This document shows positions 1-6,917 of a stretch of DNA of 64,000 nt, one piece after another. Each line of letters opens with the position of its first letter. Positions within the stretch are counted from its first letter, which is position 1. The notes beneath the pieces are model-generated. The model saw only the letters and a program-made list of their open reading frames with translations, ran no database searches and was not told the DNA's origin. The stretch covers positions 1-64,000 of the forward strand of contig JBGTHQ010000037.1 in assembly GCA_041746135.1 (NCBI GenBank). Direction: 5' to 3'. Source of the stretch: Alg239-R122 sp041746135 (GTDB lineage: Bacteria; Pseudomonadota; Alphaproteobacteria; Sphingomonadales; Sphingomonadaceae). Both the position numbers and the translations under genes were made by a program.

Positions 1-1991
1 CTGGGCCCGGCACCGGGGCGGCCACCGGCTCCGCGATCGCCGCCGCGCTGGCCGAATTGCTTGGAGAATTGCACGCCATAACGCACGCGCTCGCTATTGA
101 CACGGTCGAACGTCACCGGACGCTGATTGATGGCCAGAAGCTGCCCCGCATTGTCGCGGATGAAACGGTCCGGAAAGGCCGCCTCGATCTCCGGCGTCAG
201 CGAAGGGAAGGATACGCTGTCATCGAAACTGCGGTTGCGGTAATATTCCGCCACGAATTCCAATCCGTCGACCTTGGCCGGATTGTAGTTGACCGCCAGC
301 TTGATATCGCGTTGCCGCTCCTCGACCAATGCCCCATTGCCGCCGGTGGTAACGGTGGCAAGCACGGTTTCGCCGCGCGACAGATCGAATATCGTGACAT
401 TGGGCGTGATAATGGTCGGGCTGCTCAGCTGCGACAGCGACGGTGCGCTGTCCGCATTGATCGAGGAAGCCGAAAGGCTCAGCCCCTTGACCGGAGGCCG
501 CCAGGTAACGCCAAAGCCGTATTCGTTTTCCCCGCTGAAATCTGACAATGTGCTGCGACCGGCATTGGCATTTACCGATAGATCGCCCACAAATTCACCT
601 ATTCCAAAATCTTTTGAAAAGACCGGAATATCGACGTTGAAAGCGATTTTCCCACGGTCGCGGGCGAGCGATACATCCGCTATATCGGGCTGGAACGTAT
701 TAATCTCACCATGGGTATAGTTGAGGCTGAATGTGGTCGTCACCTCGCCCGCCGGGAGTTCCAGCGGCGACCCCGATATGCTGGCCAGCGCAGTGGCCCT
801 CAGGGTTTCGCTTCGCACCCTGTCCCGCGCAAAGGGAGGAAGCAATAATCCCAAATCGTTCCCTGCAAACGGATCGATCGCCATGGCCGGATCGGTTTGC
901 GCAAGACCGGCGGCAATCGCCGAAAAATCTCCGCGCCGATCGGTGCGTGTTGTCACGCTGGTGCTGTCGACATCCCCGGTGAGCGTCCATCGCCAGGCCG
1001 ACAAAGTACCATTGAGTCCAAACCCGCCCTTGATACTCTCGCTGTCCACTTGCCGGGTCAGAGGCCGCGGCTGGTCGGTGATAATGCGAATGGCTTCGTC
1101 GCCATCAATCCGCGCAAACGGGTTGCCTGCCGCTACCGTCAGGCCCGCGTTATTGAGGCCGAACAGCGATACGCTCTCGCTGCGCAGGTAATTGGCATTG
1201 AGCGACAGCCGTGTTCCTGTATCCACCTGTTTGCTGTACGTTGCATTCAGTTCGAACGGATCGGTGGCGGGCAATAACGTGCGAAACGCGCCAATATCCT
1301 GCACCCCAATAGCACCGACAAGCGCGACATTTCCCGTATCGGGCTGGACGATGCCACGTTCGCTCTCGCGCAGCGCCGTCGTCGGTTCATACTCGGCGTT
1401 GATGTTAAAACGGCTGGTTTTGCCAAATCGGGTATAGGTGCCTTCCAGCTCGCTGGCACCATAGCCGCCCGATGTCGAAAGCCCGTGACCCGCCTCGAGA
1501 ACGAGGCTCGAAAAATTCTCGATCAGGATGAAATTGATCACCCGCTGGTCCGGGCGGTATCCGTATTGCAATGCGACTTCTTCGGGCAACACTTCGACCA
1601 GTTTGATCGCTTCGGGGGGAATATCGCGCAATTCGCGAAACCCCGAAACCGGCTGTCCATTGAGCAGCACGACGGGTTGACCGCTGCCACGCCCGCGTCC
1701 CGATCCGGTTTGCGGTTCAATCGCCGCCAGCAAATCCTCGATCGAAGAGGCGCCGTAACTCGCGATATCCTGTGCATCGAGTTCCAGCACCGGCGCATAG
1801 GATGTCACCACCGCCCCGCGCGGACGGCCCGCGCGGACGACAATCTGTCCGTCCTCGCCGATTTCGGAATCCTCGAATGATGGTTCGGCGGCACCGTTTT
1901 CCTGTTGCACCTCCGCCTCCTGCGCTTGCACCGCAGGGGGAATGAGAGCCAGTATCGAAAGCGGGGAAGCGTAAATATACAAAGTCTTCAT
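1..1991 (-). CDS. TonB-dependent receptor-like outer membrane protein (C-terminus beyond the window)
   Basis: An open frame runs without a stop from an ATG at 1991 to the left edge, so at least 663 residues are present and the C-terminal barrel is missing. The protein opens with a signal peptide (MKTLYIYASP, then a hydrophobic run ending in VQAQ). A plug-like region follows, with a short acidic stretch, IVVRAGRPRG, a helix ending IEDLLAAIEP and a VVLLNGQPVSGFRELRDIPP segment. Long beta-strand-rich sequence comes next. The visible end is rich in Gly and Arg (QRGGDRGAGGRPGAGP), probably a flexible barrel loop. The family takes up siderophores, vitamins or oligosaccharides across the outer membrane using TonB energy. 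The plug is divergent and nothing nearby points to the substrate. A weak AAAGG lies upstream of the start. Class confident, substrate unknown. Confidence 0.8.
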   Translation of the reverse strand, partial: MKTLYIYASPLSILALIPPAVQAQEAEVQQENGAAEPSFEDSEIGEDGQIVVRAGRPRGAVVTSYAPVLELDAQDIASYGASSIEDLLAAIEPQTGSGRGRGSGQPVVLLNGQPVSGFRELRDIPPEAIKLVEVLPEEVALQYGYRPDQRVINFILIENFSSLVLEAGHGLSTSGGYGASELEGTYTRFGKTSRFNINAEYEPTTALRESERGIVQPDTGNVALVGAIGVQDIGAFRTLLPATDPFELNATYSKQVDTGTRLSLNANYLRSESVSLFGLNNAGLTVAAGNPFARIDGDEAIRIITDQPRPLTRQVDSESIKGGFGLNGTLSAWRWTLTGDVDSTSVTTRTDRRGDFSAIAAGLAQTDPAMAIDPFAGNDLGLLLPPFARDRVRSETLRATALASISGSPLELPAGEVTTTFSLNYTHGEINTFQPDIADVSLARDRGKIAFNVDIPVFSKDFGIGEFVGDLSVNANAGRSTLSDFSGENEYGFGVTWRPPVKGLSLSASSINADSAPSLSQLSSPTIITPNVTIFDLSRGETVLATVTTGGNGALVEERQRDIKLAVNYNPAKVDGLEFVAEYYRNRSFDDSVSFPSLTPEIEAAFPDRFIRDNAGQLLAINQRPVTFDRVNSERVRYGVQFSKQFGQRGGDRGAGGRPGAGP

Positions 1992-2218
1992 TTTATGGCC
2001 TTTAGGGGAATTCGGTCATAGGGCCGCATGATAGCAACGCAGCTTCTTTGTACGCAGCCACCGTGCACTGGCAAGCATGCAATTGTATCGAAATGTAATA
2101 GGTGCTGGAGCAGCACCTGTTTGCGGCAAATGGGACGTTTACCAAAAATCTTCCCTTTTGCGTGAATAGCGTCTAAGTGCGGCATCGAACCAACAATACG
2201 GACATGTAAAAACACCAT

Positions 2219-2437
2219 ATGGCAAAAGAAGAACTTCTGGAAATGCGCGGGACGATCATGGAATTGCTGCCCAATGCCATGTTCCGCGTCAAGCTTGAAA
2301 ACGATCACGAGGTTCTGGGACACACGGCCGGAAAAATGCGCAAAAACCGCATCCGCGTGCTGGTCGGCGACGAAGTGCTGGTCGAGCTGACCCCCTATGA
2401 CCTGACCAAGGGCCGCATCACCTACCGCTTCAAATAA
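2219..2437 (+). CDS. infA: Translation initiation factor IF-1
   Basis: This 72-residue protein is the usual IF-1 length and is essentially all one S1-like OB fold. Recognisable features are the start MAKEELLEMRGTIMELLP, the central GHTAGKMRKNRIRVLVGD and the end YDLTKGRITYRFK. IF-1 binds the A site of the 30S subunit in the cytoplasm and helps IF-2 and IF-3 form the initiation complex. The gene is divergent from the receptor at 1-1991. It is followed after only 14 bp by maf, so it probably heads the infA-maf-RNase-yacG transcription unit. Confidence 0.97.
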   Translation: MAKEELLEMRGTIMELLPNAMFRVKLENDHEVLGHTAGKMRKNRIRVLVGDEVLVELTPYDLTKGRITYRFK

Positions 2438-2451
2438 GATTTCCCGCGCAA

Positions 2452-3048
2452 GTGGCTCAGCCTCTCCCCGTACCCAAGCCGCGTTTCATCCTCGCCTCGG
2501 CCAGCCCGCGGCGGCTTGACCTGTTGTCGCGCCTCAGTATAACTCCCGATCACATCGTCGCCGCCGATATCGACGAGACACCGCTGGCCGCAGAAAAACC
2601 GGTGGATTACGTGCGCCGCATGTCGACCCAAAAAGCGGCGGTAGTTGCGCAGCTCCACGATAAGGCATTCATCCTTTCGGGCGACACAGTGGTGGCCGTG
2701 GGACGCCGCATCCTGCCGAAAGCCGAAACCGAACAAGAGGCGAGACAATGTCTGGAGTTGATTTCGGGGCGGCGGCACCGCGTCCTGTCCGCCGTCTCTT
2801 TGGTGGCGCCCAATGGCACCGTGCGGCACAAGTTGTCGGAAACGACGGTCATTTTCAAAAGGCTCGAAACCCGCGAGATCGACGCTTATATCGTGGGCAA
2901 AGAATGGCAGGGCAAAGCTGGCGGTTATGCCATACAGGGCACGGCCGAGGCGCTGATCCGGCGCATTTCGGGCAGCTATAGCGGCGTGATGGGCCTGCCG
3001 CTCTATGAAGTGCGGACGCTGTTGATATCCGGCGGCTACCGTCTGTGA
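2452..3048 (+). CDS. maf: Maf-family nucleoside triphosphate pyrophosphatase
   Basis: This 198-residue protein begins at a GTG 14 bp after infA. It carries the Maf signature FILASASPRRLDLLSRL near residues 12-28 and an ILSGDTVVAVGRRILPK motif that holds the catalytic Asp. The region QGKAGGYAIQGTAE is also typical of the family. Maf proteins hydrolyse non-canonical or modified NTPs (dTTP/UTP or m7GTP subfamilies) to the monophosphate and pyrophosphate, and are linked to septum control in some bacteria. The stop overlaps the next gene in a GTGA junction, so the two are translationally coupled. Family is certain; the exact nucleotide preference cannot be told. Confidence 0.93.
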   Translation: MAQPLPVPKPRFILASASPRRLDLLSRLSITPDHIVAADIDETPLAAEKPVDYVRRMSTQKAAVVAQLHDKAFILSGDTVVAVGRRILPKAETEQEARQCLELISGRRHRVLSAVSLVAPNGTVRHKLSETTVIFKRLETREIDAYIVGKEWQGKAGGYAIQGTAEALIRRISGSYSGVMGLPLYEVRTLLISGGYRL

Positions 3049-4067
3049 CTCATTGGATTTACGAAAACGGTATCGGCGAGGAACGCGCCGCGCTTGTGCA
3101 TGGCGGAACGATCGCCCAGGCGCGGATTTTGCGGCAGGATACGGGGATAGGTGCCGGCGCGGTGGTGATGGCGCGGATTGTGCGCAAGATCGGCAACGGC
3201 AAGCGCGCAGTGGCAAAGCTCGATACAGGCGAGGATGCGATCATATCCGCTCTGCCGCAAGACCTGACCGAAGGACAGGATACGCGCGTACAGATCGTGC
3301 GCGCGGCCATCAGCGAAGCGGGCGGCAAAGCCAGCAGCGAACTTGGACGCTCTAAATACGCCTTGGGCAAAGCCGTAAACGGCGACATGCCGTCCGCACC
3401 CTCGCCCACCCTGCGCGACCAGATTGCGGGCGAGGGTGTGGAGATACGCGAAGCCTTTGCGCATGGCGCGGATCTGTTGGAAAATGCGGGCTGGACCGAC
3501 CTATTGCACGAAGCGCAAAGCGGGCATGTCGCATTTCCGGGCGGCAGTCTGGTGATCGTGCCGACGGCGGCCATGACCATTATCGATGTGGATGGCGAGA
3601 GCGCTCCGCGTGCGCTCGCGCTCGAAGCGGCTGTGGCTGCGGCGGCGGCAATCTATCGGCTGGACATCGGCGGATCGAGCGGAATCGACTTTCCGCTGCT
3701 GCCCGGCAAGGCCGACCGCAGCGATGTGGGCAGCGCGTTCGACGCCGCGATGGAGGGACCATTCGAGCGCACGGCCGTGAACGGCTTCGGTTTCATGCAG
3801 GTGATCCGCAAATGCATGCGCCCCTCGCTGTTGCAGATGGTACATGCGGACGCGGAACTCACGGCCCTGTTGCAACTGCTGCGCCGCGCCGAACGCGACC
3901 GGGGCACCGGCCCACTTACGTTACAGATCACGGCGGCGATGCAGCGCGTTTGTATGCGGCACCCCGACTGGCTGGAAACGCTTGAGAAACGCATCGGCCG
4001 GCCCGTGACCACGGCCGCCAATGCCACTTGCGCCGAAGCCGCGGCGTGTCTATCTGCCAATCCATGA
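3045..4067 (+). CDS. Compact RNase E/G-family protein
   Basis: The protein has 340 residues, well short of RNase G (about 490) or RNase E. The first 100 residues contain an S1-like stretch (VVMARIVRKIGNGKRAVAKL). The DNase I-like catalytic core is visible as TIIDVDGESAPRALALEA (Asp181) and YRLDIGGSSGIDFPLLPGK (Asp215). These match the two metal-binding Asp residues of E. coli RNase E (D303 and D346). The CPxC zinc-link that joins RNase E dimers, and the following small domain, are absent. The GTG start sits in a GTGA overlap with maf and the stop overlaps yacG by ATGA. It probably acts in mRNA or rRNA processing. Whether it is active alone is not shown. Confidence 0.82.
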   Translation: MTHWIYENGIGEERAALVHGGTIAQARILRQDTGIGAGAVVMARIVRKIGNGKRAVAKLDTGEDAIISALPQDLTEGQDTRVQIVRAAISEAGGKASSELGRSKYALGKAVNGDMPSAPSPTLRDQIAGEGVEIREAFAHGADLLENAGWTDLLHEAQSGHVAFPGGSLVIVPTAAMTIIDVDGESAPRALALEAAVAAAAAIYRLDIGGSSGIDFPLLPGKADRSDVGSAFDAAMEGPFERTAVNGFGFMQVIRKCMRPSLLQMVHADAELTALLQLLRRAERDRGTGPLTLQITAAMQRVCMRHPDWLETLEKRIGRPVTTAANATCAEAAACLSANP

Positions 4068-4240
4068 CCGCCCTGCAAAAACCCGCCCCTGTCTGCCCGA
4101 TGTGCAAGAAACCGGCCGCCGCCGGGTATGCCCCGTTTTGCAGCAAGGGCTGCAGGGACCGCGACCTGCTCAAATGGCTGGATGACGGCTATAGCGTTCC
4201 CGGCGAACCGGCACCCGTCCCGACCGATGATCTGGACTGA
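4064..4240 (+). CDS. yacG: YacG zinc-binding DNA gyrase inhibitor
   Basis: This small protein of 58 residues is typical of YacG. The zinc ligands are clear: CPMC (Cys11, Cys14) and CSKGC (Cys26, Cys30), followed by RDRDLLKWLDDGY. YacG binds GyrB and blocks DNA binding by gyrase. The ATG at 4064 is chosen because it forms an ATGA overlap with the RNase gene stop. An upstream in-frame ATG at 4028 would add 12 residues of low-complexity sequence and is less likely. The RNase-yacG pairing is common in alphaproteobacteria. Confidence 0.93.
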   Translation: MTALQKPAPVCPMCKKPAAAGYAPFCSKGCRDRDLLKWLDDGYSVPGEPAPVPTDDLD

Positions 4241-4317
4241 TTTTGCGCTGGACATGACGGCCCGGTCCCGCTTATAGGCACCGTTCGCCCGAGATGCACG
4301 ACCGTGCACCTCCGCGC

Positions 4318-4393
4318 GCCCGAGTAGCTCAGTTGGTAGAGCAAGCGACTGAAAATCGCTGTGTCGGCAGTTCGATTCTGTCCTCGGGCACCA
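4318..4393 (+). tRNA. tRNA-Phe(GAA)
   Basis: A complete cloverleaf is visible. The acceptor stem is GCCCGAG pairing with CTCGGGC, the D arm is GCTCAGTTGGTAGAGC, and the anticodon stem AGCGA/TCGCT encloses loop CTGAAAA with anticodon GAA. The T arm is GGCAG-TTCGATT-CTGTC. Discriminator A and an encoded CCA follow, giving 76 nt. It lies 77 bp after yacG on the same strand. Confidence 0.97.
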
Positions 4394-4578
4394 CCATTTT
4401 TACATTTAAAAACAATATATTAGCCTAATTGGTGGCTGTTATGTCATTCCGTGTTCCCGGGATTGGAAAGATACATAATATATTCGCATCTTGAATCCAT
4501 CTCTTCCCTTGGCATGGGACGGTAAAGCTCGATTAGCACAATAGGTCGGTTTTCTTTTCGCGTCAGATTCCCGAACAG

Positions 4579-5616
4579 TTATCGCGAAGTCACGCCCATG
4601 GCATCGAGCATGCCCGGCACCCACTGCTTAGTCTTGCTGTCATAAAGCGGGAAGGTGTTGGTATAGCCCCATGCGCACATGCCGATGCCGGTGTCATCGA
4701 AAGCTTCGCGTACCATTTTCTGGTATTTCACCCGCTCTTCGACATTGATAATGCCGTTCGCGCCAAATTCGCCCATAAAAGGCGTTTTGCCGGTGCGGAG
4801 AATATAATCGCGAATTTTCTGCACGTCTCTGTCCAGACTGACGATGTCGGCCGGGGTGCCATATGTGCGCCCCAACGGCGGCGGCTCGTCCACCCATGTC
4901 GCACCCTGATGCGTGAATTCGAACGGGTCGTAATAATGGAAAGTGGGCACGATGTGCGGATCGTCCGGTAGGTTCAGTGTCTCCAGCGAATTGATCCCGC
5001 TCCAGTTCTCCCCCCCGATGATGACAGGCCGGTCCGGATTGGTTGTCCGGATCGCGCTCAACGCGGGCGCGAGTGTGTCCACCAGATTGACATTGGTCAG
5101 ATTCTTGTGCGGCTCGTTCTCGATTTCGAACCACAAGGTTGCGGTTGGGTAATCCTTGAATACGCTTGCGATCTGATCCCACAGTGCGGCGAGCCGGTCC
5201 GCATTGGCAGCGGGATTTTCATAAAGCTCCTCAAAGTGATGATCGTCCAGTATGACATTCAGGCCCGCATCCTGCGCCTGCGTAACGACGCGCTCTATGC
5301 GCTTCATAAAAGCGGCCTCGATCATATAGGGCGCATCGTCCTGCGCATGCACAGACCAGCGCACAGGCAAGCGGATGGTATCGAAGCCCGCACGCGCTAT
5401 AATATCAAAATCGTCATCGGCAATCGGACGGCCCCATTGATCGGGCACGGGCGATTCGAAATGATTGCCCATATTGATGCACCTACCCACGGGCAGACTG
5501 TGGGTCGATGCAGGCGCTGCAACAGCGGAATCATGCGGCGACGCTGTCGCGGGCGCTTTAGCAGGCCATGCCATAGCAAGCAGGGCGCAGGCGGATATAT
5601 AGAGGTGTTTTTTCAA
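4579..5616 (-). CDS. Secreted glycoside hydrolase family 5 (cellulase-like)
   Basis: This is a GH5 TIM-barrel enzyme that should cleave a beta-1,4-linked glucan or mannan outside the cytoplasm. Visible motifs are CINMGNHFESP near residue 46, IRLPVRWSVHA, DDHHFEE, LWFEIENEPH with acid/base Glu168, FHYYDPFEFTHQG and PFMGEFGA with nucleophile Glu283. The best start is the TTG at 5616. GGGAGAGA precedes it by a few bases, and translation from it gives a clean signal peptide (MKKHLYISACALLAMAW then APATA). In-frame ATGs at 5667 and 5640 would add an unnatural basic leader. A LacI-type palindrome lies upstream at 5682. Substrate specificity within GH5 cannot be set by eye. Confidence 0.9.
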   Translation of the reverse strand: MKKHLYISACALLAMAWPAKAPATASPHDSAVAAPASTHSLPVGRCINMGNHFESPVPDQWGRPIADDDFDIIARAGFDTIRLPVRWSVHAQDDAPYMIEAAFMKRIERVVTQAQDAGLNVILDDHHFEELYENPAANADRLAALWDQIASVFKDYPTATLWFEIENEPHKNLTNVNLVDTLAPALSAIRTTNPDRPVIIGGENWSGINSLETLNLPDDPHIVPTFHYYDPFEFTHQGATWVDEPPPLGRTYGTPADIVSLDRDVQKIRDYILRTGKTPFMGEFGANGIINVEERVKYQKMVREAFDDTGIGMCAWGYTNTFPLYDSKTKQWVPGMLDAMGVTSR

Positions 5617-5681
5617 ATTATCTCTCCCGTGGCAGATCATGCGCGCATCTTTGCGTCTTGATGGCAAAGCTAATATGCTTA

Positions 5682-5695
5682 TGACTACGTTGTCA
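5682..5695. promoter_or_regulatory. LacI-type operator TGACTACGTTGTCA
   Basis: This 14-bp palindrome has one imperfect pair and a central CG. It matches the operators at 16391, 16423, 25426 and 46716 (TGACA-N4-TGTCA type). It sits 66 bp upstream of the GH5 start and about 100 bp upstream of the divergent cupin-like gene, so it could control both. Confidence 0.65.
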
Positions 5696-5796
5696 ATTCC
5701 AACCTCTCATTAATGGACAGGTTCAATATCACTCCGGCGCTGGTCACCGTGCACCAATATTCGCTATAGGACAGGCATGAAATATACTCGCGACAG

Positions 5797-6819
5797 ATGG
5801 CCGCTATGATGGGGGCGCCTCAACCTCTTCCCGAATATCGAGACGTCGACCGTGCGTTGTTCGAAAGCGAGATTCGTGCAAGTGGTAGGCCCGCAATCAT
5901 GCGCGGGTTATGCGCGACATGGCCGGTCGTTACGGCAGCCGCCAGGGGCGCACAGGCGCTGGCCGATTATATGCTGCACTATGATGCGGGCAGGAAAGCG
6001 ATCACCTATCTGGGCAAGCCGGAAGAGAAGGGCCGCTACTTCTACAGCGCCGATATGCGCGGGTTCAATTTCGAGCGGCGCGAAATCGGCATTGCCAAGG
6101 TGATGGCGAAGCTGCTGGAAATTGTCGGCGATACCGATGCAATGGGCATTTATGCTGGCGCCGGATCGTCCACCGACCTGTTCCCGGGATTTTCCGATGC
6201 CAATACTATGCCATTGCTGGATGACACCGTGCCACCCTTGATATGGATCGGCAATGGCGCCAGCATCGCGCCGCATTACGATGCGGCCGACAATATCGCG
6301 GTGACGGTCAGCGGCCAGCGGCGCTTTACGCTGTTCCCGCCTGCGCAGGTCGCCAATCTGTATGTCGGCCCGATCGAATTCACAATGGCGGGCCAGCCGG
6401 CCAGTATGGTCGATCCGGTCGCCCCCGACCTGGAGCGGTTTCCCAAATATAAAGACGCGATGGAGCAGGCTTTGTTCGCCAATATGCAGCCGGGCGATGC
6501 CATCTATATTCCCGCCTTGTGGTGGCACACAGTGCAATCTACCGGACCGTTCAACATGCTGGTCAATTATTGGTGGGGCAATGACACTATCGGGTCGGGC
6601 ATAGAAGTGCTGGTGCATGCCATGCTCAATATCCGCGACCTCCCCGAACATCAGAAAGCGGCATGGCGTGACTTGTTTGAACATTATGTATTTTCGGGCG
6701 ATGCTGATACGCTGACTGGGCACCTTCCTTCGCATGTGCATGGCGTGCTAGGCGAAGCATCCGCGCAACGCAACGCGCATATCATCGAATTCCTGAAAGC
6801 TAGTCTCGCGCGCTCGTAA
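5797..6819 (+). CDS. Cupin-like (JmjC/cupin_8) protein
   Basis: The 340-residue protein belongs to the cupin-like/JmjC group of Fe(II)/2-oxoglutarate oxygenase folds. The N-terminal part contains SGRPAIMRGLCATWPVV, the entry signature of the group. The probable iron-binding triad is His and Asp in IAPHYDAADNIAV and a later His in PALWWHTVQSTG. The segment RRFTLFPPAQVANLYVGPI between them is typical of the group. Related proteins recur beside TonB receptors, SapC-like proteins and tryptophan-halogenase homologues in sphingomonads and Caulobacterales, but their substrate is not established. The gene is divergent from GH5 and is followed by the GH3 gene on the same strand. ATGs at 5806 and 5809 are alternative starts. 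Confidence 0.82.
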   Translation: MAAMMGAPQPLPEYRDVDRALFESEIRASGRPAIMRGLCATWPVVTAAARGAQALADYMLHYDAGRKAITYLGKPEEKGRYFYSADMRGFNFERREIGIAKVMAKLLEIVGDTDAMGIYAGAGSSTDLFPGFSDANTMPLLDDTVPPLIWIGNGASIAPHYDAADNIAVTVSGQRRFTLFPPAQVANLYVGPIEFTMAGQPASMVDPVAPDLERFPKYKDAMEQALFANMQPGDAIYIPALWWHTVQSTGPFNMLVNYWWGNDTIGSGIEVLVHAMLNIRDLPEHQKAAWRDLFEHYVFSGDADTLTGHLPSHVHGVLGEASAQRNAHIIEFLKASLARS

Positions 6820-6871
6820 GTGGACTCAGGCGGTTTGCACGTCACCCTCAAAAATCCCTTTGACAAGCCAA

Positions 6872-6885
6872 TGACAACGATGACA
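6872..6885. promoter_or_regulatory. Degenerate LacI-type operator upstream of GH3
   Basis: TGACAACGATGACA matches 12 of 14 positions of the ideal TGACAACGTTGTCA and keeps the central CG. It lies 32 bp before the GH3 start. Another TGACA is found at 6861, so the stretch can also be read as three direct TGACA repeats spaced 11 and 9 bp. Weaker than the other operators in the window. Confidence 0.4.
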
Positions 6886-6917
6886 TTATAGAAAAAACAA
6901 AATAGGGTGGATGCTTT

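Noticed and set aside
57..720. Open frames on the plus strand across the first 2 kb
   Set aside because: The minus strand is open across the whole region and encodes a receptor with signal peptide and plug. The plus-strand frames are shadows with Arg- and Pro-rich nonsense sequence.
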